From positions 248,001 through 312,000 of the forward strand of contig JBBCJU010000010.1 in assembly GCA_037190145.1 (NCBI GenBank): DNA of 64,000 nt. Direction: 5' to 3'. Of the stretch, positions 8,910-17,040 are shown piece by piece. Origin of the DNA: 55-13 sp037190145 (GTDB taxonomy: Bacteria; Armatimonadota; Fimbriimonadia; Fimbriimonadales; Fimbriimonadaceae). Within the stretch, counting starts at the first letter, position 1, and every line of letters begins with the position of its first letter. The notes below the pieces were generated by a model, which saw only the letters and a list, made by a program, of their open reading frames with translations, made no database searches and was not told where the DNA came from. Position numbers and translations under genes: made by a program.

Positions 8910-8922
8910 TTAGCCTTGGCTA
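8910..8922. promoter_or_regulatory. Second TTTAGC-N4-GCTA palindrome (TAGCC-TT-GGCTA)
   Basis: This perfect palindrome shares the TTTAGC-N4-GCTA pattern with the site at 8841-8855. It lies between the divergent troA and pilin-like genes, 25 bases before the latter, so a regulator bound here could affect both. Confidence 0.45.
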
Positions 8923-8946
8923 CATATCTAAGCCTAAGGAATCAAA

Positions 8947-9837
8947 ATGGACGAATACAGGTTACGTATAAACAAGGCATTTACACTCATCGAACTGCTT
9001 GTGGTCATTGCCATCATCGCGATCTTGGCCGCGATACTTTTCCCCGTCTTTGCTCAAGCAAAGCTGGCGGCAAAGAAAACTCAGAGCCTAAGCAATCTAA
9101 AGCAGCTTGCCTTGGCAAACATCATGTATGCGGGTGATAACGATGATGTTCTTCCACGCACCATGGACACCTCTACCGGCTTTCCCGAAACGATCTCTTG
9201 GTGGGCGGTGAACAACTATCAGGTTGCTCTCAACCCATACATCAAGATGGGGAGAGGGGGTGTTGAAGGCAGCGGAACTTCTGGCGGAAAAGGAAGCGTT
9301 TGGTTTGATCCTGCCGATCCCGATAAGAACGTGCCAGCACTGTGGGGATCTTACGCAAATAATGGCTTCATGACGGGAATGGACCGGAATCTATCGTCGA
9401 TTGAAGATTCGGCCGGCACGGTGCATTCAGCACTTCGCATCGGTAACTGGGCTCAAGCCGTTGGGATTACGGTTCCCAATCCTCTACCGCTGAATAATGC
9501 TGCCGATCCGTTTTGGTCCAGTGAGTTCTTTGATATCTGTTTCGACCCTTGGGCTTCTGACCGAAACAATACATCAAGCCCCTATCACTACTCAAAAGGC
9601 AAAGCTGCACCCCCATGTTCAAGATTCCCGAGCAATGCGGATTGTGAAGATTGGACCGGACAGTTAGAAGGGGAATGGAATGAACTCTTGCATGGACTGC
9701 CCCGACAGATTCGCGGAAACACCCGCTATGGAAATCAGCAGATTTTCAACTTCATTGATGGGCACGCCAAGTCACTTCCATTTGCGGCAACCTACAAATC
9801 TCCAGCGGAGAACTATTGGAGCGTAACCAAAGGATGA
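8947..9837 (+). CDS. Prepilin-type N-terminal cleavage/methylation domain protein
   Basis: This 296-residue secreted protein has a type IV prepilin-like leader: NKA, then FTLIELLVVIAIIAILAAIL. The continuation FPVFAQAK and the later 'SNLKQLALANIMYAGDNDDVLPR' style region are typical of the expanded pilin-like (DUF1559/H-X9-DG-related) families of Armatimonadota and Planctomycetes; FIDGHAKSLPF near the end matches the usual C-terminal DGH motif. Position -1 of the processing site is Ala instead of the usual Gly, so cleavage may be weak. Such proteins are numerous in these genomes and their function is mostly unknown. Confidence 0.9.
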   Translation: MDEYRLRINKAFTLIELLVVIAIIAILAAILFPVFAQAKLAAKKTQSLSNLKQLALANIMYAGDNDDVLPRTMDTSTGFPETISWWAVNNYQVALNPYIKMGRGGVEGSGTSGGKGSVWFDPADPDKNVPALWGSYANNGFMTGMDRNLSSIEDSAGTVHSALRIGNWAQAVGITVPNPLPLNNAADPFWSSEFFDICFDPWASDRNNTSSPYHYSKGKAAPPCSRFPSNADCEDWTGQLEGEWNELLHGLPRQIRGNTRYGNQQIFNFIDGHAKSLPFAATYKSPAENYWSVTKG

Positions 9838-9913
9838 AGTTTCTGCTGCCTGACCCGGCTTGGTGGCCAAAGCCAAGCGCAGATTCCAAAGAGTTGGATA
9901 ACTGAGCTAGATT

Positions 9914-9935
9914 GGCTGGACTGTGGAGTCCAGCC
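9914..9935. terminator. Hairpin between convergent genes
   Basis: A perfect 9-base stem GGCTGGACT/AGTCCAGCC with loop GTGG lies between the convergent pilin-like and GH44 genes. The following bases are only weakly T-rich (AGCTTCTT), so it is a probable bidirectional terminator rather than a strong intrinsic one. Confidence 0.6.
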
Positions 9936-9941
9936 AGCTTC

Positions 9942-11465
9942 TTATCCCTTCAGCTCCAAAGTGGCCACGCTTTCGCCCGGTAGCTGAACGCCCACTCGCC
10001 CACGGTTTGTATTGACTTTGAGTGCTTCGGATCGATCAAACGAACCCTGCTTCACCAAGTAGCCTTTCCCACTCTTGGGCGAAAAGCCCTTGAGGTTTAA
10101 GGCAAAGTTTTGAGCGTTCTTAGCTTTATTGACTACCACCACAGTTACGGTTCGTGGTGACTTTTGACTGGTGGAAGCATAAACCGAGTTTAGGCTTGCG
10201 GTTTCCCCTCTCACGTTAAGGCCAAGATCACCAAACTTTGAGCCCCGACCATCATAGTTTAGAAACACTCGGAAGCCTGCCAGTTCCGCTCGACTCTTGC
10301 CATAAATGCCCCAGTTGTTGGCGGCAAAGACGCCATAGCGACCGAACACACCCAAGACGTCGGCTTGAGCAATGGCGCCGCTGATATGGTTGGCACCGCC
10401 ATAGTTGTATTCGGTAATCGCCAGCTTAGTCCCGGGATACTGTTTTGCGATCTGCTTTTGAACACCGGGAAGTAAAGCGATTGGCTTGTTCCCAATCGAC
10501 TTGGCAATCCAGCTGTCTTCTACATAGGTGGGATCCCATAGGCTGCGGGGAGCCTGGATGCGAGCGTCCTGCGTCTCTGGCTTATCAGCTTTACCATCGC
10601 CAAAGCAGATTCGGATGCCTCCACCTTGGGCTTCTGGATACCAATGGATATCCAGAACATCTACCAGTCGCTTTCCTACCTTCCTTTCCGCAGCCTTCAT
10701 TGCGGCCAAATAGACATCCAGAAAATCACGATTGTTGGCGTCCGGTGCATCCTGGAAGCGACGAAATCCTTGCCATCCATAGTTTGCCGGACCAAAAACG
10801 AGCGACTTAGGAGCGGCCGACTTGATCCCAGTTGCGAACTCAATATTGTTCGCAATGATCTGAGCATAAGTGGGATTCTTCGGCCAAATGCGTTGATGGG
10901 TGTGGCCCCACAGATCGGGTTCATTGTCTAAGCTAAACCAAACTGGAGTCTTGGCAGACTTCACCTTTTGAATCCAAGCCACGAACTCATCTTGGTAAAC
11001 CACCTTGTCCTTGGTATTGGGTGGGTAAGTGTAGTTGCCCTTCTTGCGGGCAAGGGAACGGTGGAAACGTTTGTTGATATAGTCAGGAGTTTTGTTTACG
11101 TCGCCATCGCCATCCTTATCTGCTGAAACGTAACCGGCTGTGGGGACCGTTAACAAAACGGCTGCTCCGTTCTTCTGAGCTTCGTCCATAAAGGTTCGGG
11201 CTGTCCAGCCTGGCTCATTCGATTCGCCGAGATGACTATCGTTTTGGTGATGCCAGTCCGACCCTGCATTGCTGGCATTTGTTTCCCAGTTATAAGCAGT
11301 CATACGGTTTCCGCCTTGGCGAGCAAGCGTGTAGCCTTTGCCCATGGTCTTCCAGTCCGGGTGGTTGACTCCATAGATGTAAGGCGAGATGGGCTTACGT
11401 TGAGAGACGTCGATAGTGATGTTTGCCACTTGGGCGGGCAGAAGGATTAAGAGCGTGCTCAGCAT
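9942..11465 (-). CDS. Glycoside hydrolase family 44, secreted
   Basis: This 507-residue protein has a short signal peptide (MLSTLLILLPAQVAN). The start of the mature part (ITIDVSQRKPISPYIYGVNH) and the GNRMTAYNWETNASNAGSDW segment match GH44 endoglucanase/xyloglucanases. The proton donor is Glu182 in LDNEPDLWGH and the nucleophile Glu352 in AITEYNYGG; a terminal beta domain occupies about residues 410-507. GH44 enzymes cut beta-1,4-glucans such as xyloglucan and cellulose derivatives. No carbohydrate-binding or dockerin module is attached. Together with the esterases at 1-2.2 kb it points to plant-polysaccharide use. Confidence 0.93.
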   Translation of the reverse strand: MLSTLLILLPAQVANITIDVSQRKPISPYIYGVNHPDWKTMGKGYTLARQGGNRMTAYNWETNASNAGSDWHHQNDSHLGESNEPGWTARTFMDEAQKNGAAVLLTVPTAGYVSADKDGDGDVNKTPDYINKRFHRSLARKKGNYTYPPNTKDKVVYQDEFVAWIQKVKSAKTPVWFSLDNEPDLWGHTHQRIWPKNPTYAQIIANNIEFATGIKSAAPKSLVFGPANYGWQGFRRFQDAPDANNRDFLDVYLAAMKAAERKVGKRLVDVLDIHWYPEAQGGGIRICFGDGKADKPETQDARIQAPRSLWDPTYVEDSWIAKSIGNKPIALLPGVQKQIAKQYPGTKLAITEYNYGGANHISGAIAQADVLGVFGRYGVFAANNWGIYGKSRAELAGFRVFLNYDGRGSKFGDLGLNVRGETASLNSVYASTSQKSPRTVTVVVVNKAKNAQNFALNLKGFSPKSGKGYLVKQGSFDRSEALKVNTNRGRVGVQLPGESVATLELKG

Positions 11466-11477
11466 TGAGAAACCTTA

Positions 11478-11493
11478 GATATATCGCTATATC
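11478..11493. promoter_or_regulatory. Inverted repeat GATATA-N4-TATATC upstream of the GH44 gene
   Basis: The repeat has two perfect 6-base arms around TCGC, 13 bases before the GH44 start codon. Its position suits a repressor site, but such a short AT-rich palindrome can occur by chance. Confidence 0.25.
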
Positions 11494-11562
11494 ATAGCCC
11501 AGAAGTGATATTCTCGCACATCCAATTTTCTTCGAGGGCGTGACTGGAGCTATACTGCGACT

Positions 11563-12729
11563 ATGCTGCACGAGGTTGATCAGTCGCTGCGCAATATGCT
11601 GGTCGCGGAGTTTAAGGACACTGAGGACCGCTTGATTACGGAGGAGAGTCAAATCACCGTTGGCCCCCCGCCGGAAGATTCCACCAAGCCAAAGAAGCCT
11701 GTCCTCAACCTCTTTCTGCATGACCTGCATGAGAGTCCAAATCTAAGAAACTTTGCGTTTGAGAACCGCCCACAGGAAGATGAGTGGACCGTTGGCCGAA
11801 GTCTGAAGCCAACCCACCTGAATCTCAGCTTCATTATTACCGCTCATGCCGAAGATGCAATGACGGAACATCGCCTGCTAGGGGAAGCGTTGGGCATCTT
11901 GATGCGGAAGCCAGTGGTGGCAACCAAGCATTTGGTAGGTTCCTTGCAACCTTACAAAGAGGAAGCCATGAAACTGAGCATCGCTCAGCGAGATCACTAT
12001 GCGCATGGTGATAGCGCCAAGGTCTGGCAAGCCACAAATCTGACTCTTCGCCCTTTCATTGGCCTCGTTGTCGCGGCGATGTTTGATCCCTACGAAACAA
12101 AACTGGTTCGCCGGGTACGAGAAGCGATCTTCTCTTTGGGGCAAGAGCCGCATCCACAAGGAGAAAAGCGCCAGATGGATCTGCACCGAGTACGCGTCGG
12201 TGCAGCGGGTATGGTGGTCGATTCGGCGAGTGGTAACCCGCTTGTTGATGTGAAAGTCAGTGTCGAAGGGCGTCCTGAGTCCACACTAACCGATGCTTCT
12301 GGCGTGTTCTTTTTCCGAAATCTGCCAGTTGGCCGACACAAACTCACGTTTACCAAAGGGACCTATCGAACCATGGAAATGGAGGCCGTGACCCCTCCCA
12401 TCGGCAGAAGCAACGAAATGGAACTGATGGATGTGAAAATGGTGAACGCAACTGATAAGGAACGCGTGGCAGACCTGATCTCAGATCCTATGTTCCAAAT
12501 ACCCGGAGCTGAGTTGATGGGAACTTTGAGGTTTGCCGACGGCTCTCCCGCCGCATTTATCCCTGTCCGAATCAATGATCGCACCGCCGTAACAGATGGA
12601 GACGGGCAGTACCACTTCACAAACGTGCGAGGCCCCATCCGAGAATTGGTAGCTGAGATACCAGGCAAGGGGGAAGTCGCAACGGCGGTTGACCCATCAA
12701 AGCCAACCGTCGAGATGAGCAAGAAGTAG
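11563..12729 (+). CDS. Pvc16-like (DUF4255) protein with carboxypeptidase-regulatory-like repeats
   Basis: Residues 1-195 resemble the Pvc16/Afp16 N-terminal family (DUF4255): MLHEVDQSLRNML at the start, PVLNLFLHDLHE, then a 'LNLSFIITAHAEDAMTEHRLLGEALGILM'-style strand-helix block. In phage-tail-like extracellular contractile injection systems this family caps or terminates the tube. Residues about 208-290 and 315-385 are two carboxypeptidase-regulatory-like beta sandwiches (GMVVDSASGNPLVDVKVSV...; GTLRFADGSPAAFIPVRI...). No other injection-system gene is nearby. It ends four bases from the convergent M48 gene. The N-terminal match is by pattern recognition, so confidence in the precise role is moderate. 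Confidence 0.75.
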   Translation: MLHEVDQSLRNMLVAEFKDTEDRLITEESQITVGPPPEDSTKPKKPVLNLFLHDLHESPNLRNFAFENRPQEDEWTVGRSLKPTHLNLSFIITAHAEDAMTEHRLLGEALGILMRKPVVATKHLVGSLQPYKEEAMKLSIAQRDHYAHGDSAKVWQATNLTLRPFIGLVVAAMFDPYETKLVRRVREAIFSLGQEPHPQGEKRQMDLHRVRVGAAGMVVDSASGNPLVDVKVSVEGRPESTLTDASGVFFFRNLPVGRHKLTFTKGTYRTMEMEAVTPPIGRSNEMELMDVKMVNATDKERVADLISDPMFQIPGAELMGTLRFADGSPAAFIPVRINDRTAVTDGDGQYHFTNVRGPIRELVAEIPGKGEVATAVDPSKPTVEMSKK

Positions 12730-12732
12730 GAG

Positions 12733-13572
12733 CTAAGGGCGTAATCCGTTGGGAAGCCCGTTCGGGAACGTGGCTTTGATCGCTTCTTGGATTTTCCCAA
12801 TACGGTTTTCTGGATTCGGGTGAGAGCTAAAGAACTCGGGTTGGCGACCACCGCCTCCTGCTTCCTTTAGGATCTTCATGACCTCAATCATTGCGCGAGG
12901 ATCGTAGCCGGCATCGGACATAAATTTGACTCCAATCTCATCCGACTCAATCTCATCCGCACGACCGTATCTCAGGTTTACCAGTTGCCCTACCATCTGT
13001 GCAATAGCCGCGGCCTGGGCTGAATTTGGATTCTGTGGATCATAGGTCGCCATGACCGCTGCGCCAGTGAGACCTTGCGTCAACTGAGCTTTCGCCATAT
13101 GTTCTGCTCCATGACGGCCGACCACATGACCAACTTCATGCCCGAGAACGCCTGCAAGTTGTCCTCGCGTCTTCAATCGATCCAAAAGAGCACGCGTAAT
13201 GAAAACCTGCCCTCCAGGCAAGGCGAAGGCATTCACCGTGTTTTGATCGGCTAATAAGTGAAACTCAAAACGATAAGGAGCATTTCGGGCTGCCGAACGT
13301 TGGACAATCTCATTCCCAACTTCGCTCACTAGGGCCGATAGACTTGGATCTCGGTCTCTACCTCCGTATTCTTGAAGCATCTGTGGCGTTGCTTGAAGCC
13401 CTAACGCTACTTCTTGATCGGTCGTCATACCGATGTATTGCTTTTCACCGGTAATCGGATTTTGGGAACTGGAGGAAAGGTATCCCACGATCGCCACAAT
13501 CGCGACGATTCCCGCGATGCCGAATCTAGCGCACCCGCACCCAGATCTTTGGTCTCTCATGCTGATCATCAT
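12733..13572 (-). CDS. M48 family metalloprotease, membrane-anchored
   Basis: This 279-residue protein has an N-terminal hydrophobic anchor (GIAGIVAIVAIVGYL, about 18-32) and an M48 peptidase domain. The zinc motif is HEVGH (His145-His149) and the third ligand lies in ADEIESDEIGV (about Glu209). The family (BepA/LoiP-like) acts in quality control of envelope proteins. ATG codons at 13572, 13569 and 13560 are all possible starts; the one at 13560 (MRDQ) would still keep the anchor. Confidence 0.92.
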   Translation of the reverse strand: MMISMRDQRSGCGCARFGIAGIVAIVAIVGYLSSSSQNPITGEKQYIGMTTDQEVALGLQATPQMLQEYGGRDRDPSLSALVSEVGNEIVQRSAARNAPYRFEFHLLADQNTVNAFALPGGQVFITRALLDRLKTRGQLAGVLGHEVGHVVGRHGAEHMAKAQLTQGLTGAAVMATYDPQNPNSAQAAAIAQMVGQLVNLRYGRADEIESDEIGVKFMSDAGYDPRAMIEVMKILKEAGGGGRQPEFFSSHPNPENRIGKIQEAIKATFPNGLPNGLRP

Positions 13573-13947
13573 AACTCGAAAACCCTAGGTATGGAAACGA
13601 TATGGCATTGCATTTTAAGGGCTGATTACTGGCTGCATGTGCGGAGTTTAGAAGCGGATGCGAAGGATTATTCTCCTACTGGTCTATGTGTTTTGAGCCT
13701 ATGATTGCTGGTGGAGTAAGTCCAAAACAAAAACTGCTAGTAATCGGACTCACCCCACGAAACAGCGAGAAGGGCTAAAGCTATCAGCCACGGAATCGAA
13801 CCTTGATAACCTAGCAAAGATTGCAGGAGGGGTGAGGCAATCCTGATGAAGTTATCGCAAACTTTCTTGTGGTTTTTAGGAAAGATTGGGCCAAAGATAT
13901 TAACTGGCGATGGTCAGTTCATGTCCTAAGATTTGGAGCGTTTGGCA
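13573..13947. other. Intergenic region without a recognised gene
   Basis: There is no convincing gene here. It contains an imperfect inverted repeat (GTGGAGTAAGTCC at 13711-13723 and GGACTCACCCCAC at 13746-13758; 11 of 13 positions pair, 22-base loop) that could form a structured RNA element, with no clear function. Confidence 0.4.
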
Positions 13948-14559
13948 GTGAAGTCATTATCAAGGCTAGTACAGGAAGCTGTGGATCATGCTTACTGGCA
14001 ATCGGAAGTCGAAAGAACCGCGGTTTCATTTGGATGTGTAGAACCCGGGGATGTGGAGTCGACTTGGCAGGCAGTCTGTGAGGTTGTGGATTCTATCTCA
14101 TCGCTGGCCTTTGATTACCGTCACCAAAATGAAGAGTTTGTCCCAGTATTGAGGGAATGGTATGCCGATCACCAGATTCGCTTGAGGGTGAGTGCGGATA
14201 TGAGACAAAACCACGGGGAGATGAACTCAGAGAATCCCCGTGATTTAACGCTAACAAACGTTCTGTGGAGGCTACTTGGCAAGGTGGAAACTGCTTATGA
14301 GCAATATGAACTGAGTGTCCAAAGCAAGATATTCCTTTCGCAAATAGAGCCACCCAAGCTGAGTGATCAGGAAAGTGAAGTGGCTAAGGATGTTGCCCGC
14401 CACCTTCAAAAAGCTTTGATGAAGGTCAAACTACTCCAGAAATCTATGCGGACTCCAAGCTTTGAGTTTGATATCTACCAAAACATCATCGAAGCTTCCA
14501 AACGGCACTTTGAAGAAATGAGCGATCAAATCGCCAGTCCGTTGGAAGAAGCAGCTTAA
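13948..14559 (+). CDS. Hypothetical helical protein
   Basis: I do not recognise this family. The frame is open from a TTG at 13933, but the GTG at 13948 is preferred because GGAG at 13935-13938 sits nine bases before it; the product is then about 203 residues. It is soluble, acidic and mostly helical, without a signal peptide or membrane segment; the stretch around residues 140-195 (AKDVARHLQKALMKVKLLQ, NIIEASKRHFEEMSDQ) looks like coiled or bundled helices. It lies nine bases before the SLH-domain gene and may be co-transcribed with it. Confidence 0.6.
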   Translation: MKSLSRLVQEAVDHAYWQSEVERTAVSFGCVEPGDVESTWQAVCEVVDSISSLAFDYRHQNEEFVPVLREWYADHQIRLRVSADMRQNHGEMNSENPRDLTLTNVLWRLLGKVETAYEQYELSVQSKIFLSQIEPPKLSDQESEVAKDVARHLQKALMKVKLLQKSMRTPSFEFDIYQNIIEASKRHFEEMSDQIASPLEEAA

Positions 14560-14568
14560 TCGCGGATA

Positions 14569-15102
14569 ATGAAAGCCATGGGAATCATGGCCGCTTGTTT
14601 CGCATTGACTTGGATGCAATCTGCATCTGCGCCCATCGATGTGCCTCGCGATCATTGGGCTTTCCCAGCAGTGAATGAGCTTTTCCAAGAAGGGCTTCTA
14701 AAGGGATACCCATCGGGAAAACTTCCCCCTCTGAAACTAGATAACTCAGTAAAACTAGATTTTGTCGAGTTGGAGAGATGGGCGCGCATTTGGGTGAAGA
14801 AGAAGTATTTCGTGATTGATAGTGGCTGCACGCCTTTGGGAGGAAGGAGAAGTCCGAGTCGTTACGAACTGGCGGTTGTATTGCACCAGGTGTGCTTTGA
14901 AGTCGGCAGAAAACTGCGTCAGGAAAAGCTAACTATTGAGGAGCAAAGGGAAATCTTGTCTGATATCCCTCAATTGGGCCAAGCAATATCTATGCTTGAA
15001 CATGAGCTCACAAAGCTTGGTGGAGATGTGAACAACATGTTCAAGCAGTTGAATGACCTTTACTATTCTCCTAATCGCTTATTTCTCGGCAACAACCGGT
15101 AA
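14569..15102 (+). CDS. Secreted protein with a single SLH-like domain
   Basis: This 177-residue protein has a signal peptide (MKAMGIMAACFALTWMQSASA) followed by an S-layer-homology-like segment at residues 22-55 (PIDVPRDHWAFPAVNELFQEG, then LLKGYPSGKLPP). The second half is helical (TIEEQREILSDIPQLGQAISM). One SLH unit usually does not bind the wall alone, but in Armatimonadota, Deinococcus and cyanobacteria single N-terminal SLH domains tether envelope proteins to secondary polymers. The exact role is unknown. Confidence 0.72.
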   Translation: MKAMGIMAACFALTWMQSASAPIDVPRDHWAFPAVNELFQEGLLKGYPSGKLPPLKLDNSVKLDFVELERWARIWVKKKYFVIDSGCTPLGGRRSPSRYELAVVLHQVCFEVGRKLRQEKLTIEEQREILSDIPQLGQAISMLEHELTKLGGDVNNMFKQLNDLYYSPNRLFLGNNR

Positions 15103-15220
15103 GTCTGACGCCTCTATGATTTTGCTGTTTTATTGATAAACGAAGGTTCTCTAGTGCTGGGCTGACAGTTGATTATTGAACCTACAATCGGTTTCACTAC
15201 GAAAATATCGAATCTTTCAC

Positions 15221-16921
15221 TTACCTCAAACCATCAATAAGGTTGCCATAGCGCTCCTTCACGACCTTTCGCTTCACTTTGAGAGTGGGTGTTAACTCTC
15301 CTGACTCAATAGTGAAGGGTTGGTCGAGAATTGCATGTTTCTTCACCATCTCAAAGTTAGCCATCGTCTTGTTAATCCGGTCGATCTCGGACTTTACAAG
15401 GGCCTTTAATTCCGCGTTCTCACTTGGCTTCCCAAGATCTTTTAACGAGAGGTGAGTCTTTACGGCTTCCGCATTGGGGATCACTAGGCCAACGCAGTAG
15501 TCCATGCCATCGCCCAGCACAACCGCTTCCTGAATAAAGGGGGAAGATCGCAACTTGTTTTCAATGGGTTGAGGCGCGACATTCTTGCCGTTGCCCAACA
15601 CAAGAAGATCCTTCTTTCGATCCGTAATTTTCAGGAAGCCGTCCTTATATTCGCCTATGTCACCCGTGTGGAACCAGCCTTCGGCATCAATTGCCTTCGC
15701 CGTTTCTTCAGGGAGGTTCCAATAGCCAACCATCCGGGCATCTCCTTTGAAAAGTATTTCGCCGTCATCTGCGATCTTCAATTCAACCCCCGGGAACACT
15801 TGACCTACCGTATCGTAACGGTTTCGATCTGGGTGGTTGATACAGACTCCAGAATAGGTTTCGGTTAGGCCGTAACCTTGGAGTACCGGCAACTTAAAGG
15901 CTCCGTAAAACTCGGCTACGTGGGCGGGCAGAGCCGCTCCGCCAGCGGCAAACAGGCGCAGTTGACCACCCAGACGAGCCCTAATCTTCTCGCCTACCAG
16001 TTTGTCTGTTAGCCAGAAGAGAGGGGCAAACTCCCCTCTGAACCGCTTCGTGCCCTGAGAAAGGCCGAGTCGGAATATCTTCTGCTGTATTGGCTTTTGC
16101 TTCTTCAAGCCATCCAGAATCTTGTCCATCATAGATTCCAAGAAGCGAGGAACAACAAGCATGACGGTGGGTTTGCCTTTCTGAATATCGTTAGCAAGGG
16201 TCATTAGGTTCTTGGCATAGATAATGGTTGCGCCAAGGGAGATCGGCAAGAATTGTCCATCCGTTCGCTCAAAAACATGCGACATCGGGAGGAAGCAAAG
16301 AAAGCGGTCTTTCTCAGAAACGGGGAACTGTTGCGGAATGGTTTCGAACAGCGACATGAATCCCCGATGGGCAAGCATAGCTCCCTTGGGGAGGCCAGTG
16401 GTTCCGCTGGTATAGATGATGGTGGCAATGTCATCCAGAGTGGTTGAGTCGATCGCCTGCTCCCAGCGAGACGGATCGATGGCATGAGACTTTGCATCGG
16501 AAAGATAAGCAATACTGCCTTCCCCCTTTAGTAGTTGAATGGATACTCCACCCATCCCTTCCAACTTTTTGGCTTGAGCCGCATCACCGGCTACGGCCAC
16601 CTTGGCTCCACAATCTTGGACAATGTACTGGGCCTGATCGGCCGGCAATGTGGGGTAGATCGGCACAACGATGATGCCCAAAGTTTGGCAAGCCCAATCG
16701 ACCAAAGCCCATTCCACACAGTTGTCGCTAAGTAAGGCAAGGCGATCCCCTTTGACGAGGCCCAGAGAATCAATGACGCCCGCGTAATCGCGAACCTTCG
16801 TATAAAGATCTCGATACTTGATCTCATCGAAGTTCTCCTTCATCGGGACCATCATCGCGGTTCGATCCGCGAATTTCTGGCAGGAACCGCGCAACATTGC
16901 GCCTAGAGACTGATATTGCAT
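15221..16921 (-). CDS. Long-chain acyl-CoA synthetase (AMP-forming)
   Basis: This adenylate-forming enzyme is about 566 residues from the ATG at 16921; a GTG at 16960 would add 13 residues of atypical sequence. Motifs: the P-loop YTSGTTGLPKGAML, the AMP-binding GYGLTETYSGV, and the hinge region WFHTGDIGEYKDGFLKITDRKKDL. It activates fatty acids to acyl-CoA through an acyl-AMP intermediate, feeding beta-oxidation or lipid synthesis. It is a monocistronic gene, with no fatty-acid genes adjacent in the same direction. Confidence 0.93.
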   Translation of the reverse strand: MQYQSLGAMLRGSCQKFADRTAMMVPMKENFDEIKYRDLYTKVRDYAGVIDSLGLVKGDRLALLSDNCVEWALVDWACQTLGIIVVPIYPTLPADQAQYIVQDCGAKVAVAGDAAQAKKLEGMGGVSIQLLKGEGSIAYLSDAKSHAIDPSRWEQAIDSTTLDDIATIIYTSGTTGLPKGAMLAHRGFMSLFETIPQQFPVSEKDRFLCFLPMSHVFERTDGQFLPISLGATIIYAKNLMTLANDIQKGKPTVMLVVPRFLESMMDKILDGLKKQKPIQQKIFRLGLSQGTKRFRGEFAPLFWLTDKLVGEKIRARLGGQLRLFAAGGAALPAHVAEFYGAFKLPVLQGYGLTETYSGVCINHPDRNRYDTVGQVFPGVELKIADDGEILFKGDARMVGYWNLPEETAKAIDAEGWFHTGDIGEYKDGFLKITDRKKDLLVLGNGKNVAPQPIENKLRSSPFIQEAVVLGDGMDYCVGLVIPNAEAVKTHLSLKDLGKPSENAELKALVKSEIDRINKTMANFEMVKKHAILDQPFTIESGELTPTLKVKRKVVKERYGNLIDGLR

Positions 16922-17040
16922 AGACTTCTCAGATTGTATAGCCTTACCCTTCTTAAGCACAGGGAAGTCGTAAGAAATTCCACCCTTCTACGAGCTTTGA
17001 TGCAGATTGTCGCGGTCATATGCTCTTTACCTGGTCCGAA

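Noticed and set aside
13590..13704. Short plus-strand frame METIWHC... upstream of the 13948 gene
   Set aside because: No ribosome-binding site, no relatives and an amino-acid pattern expected by chance.
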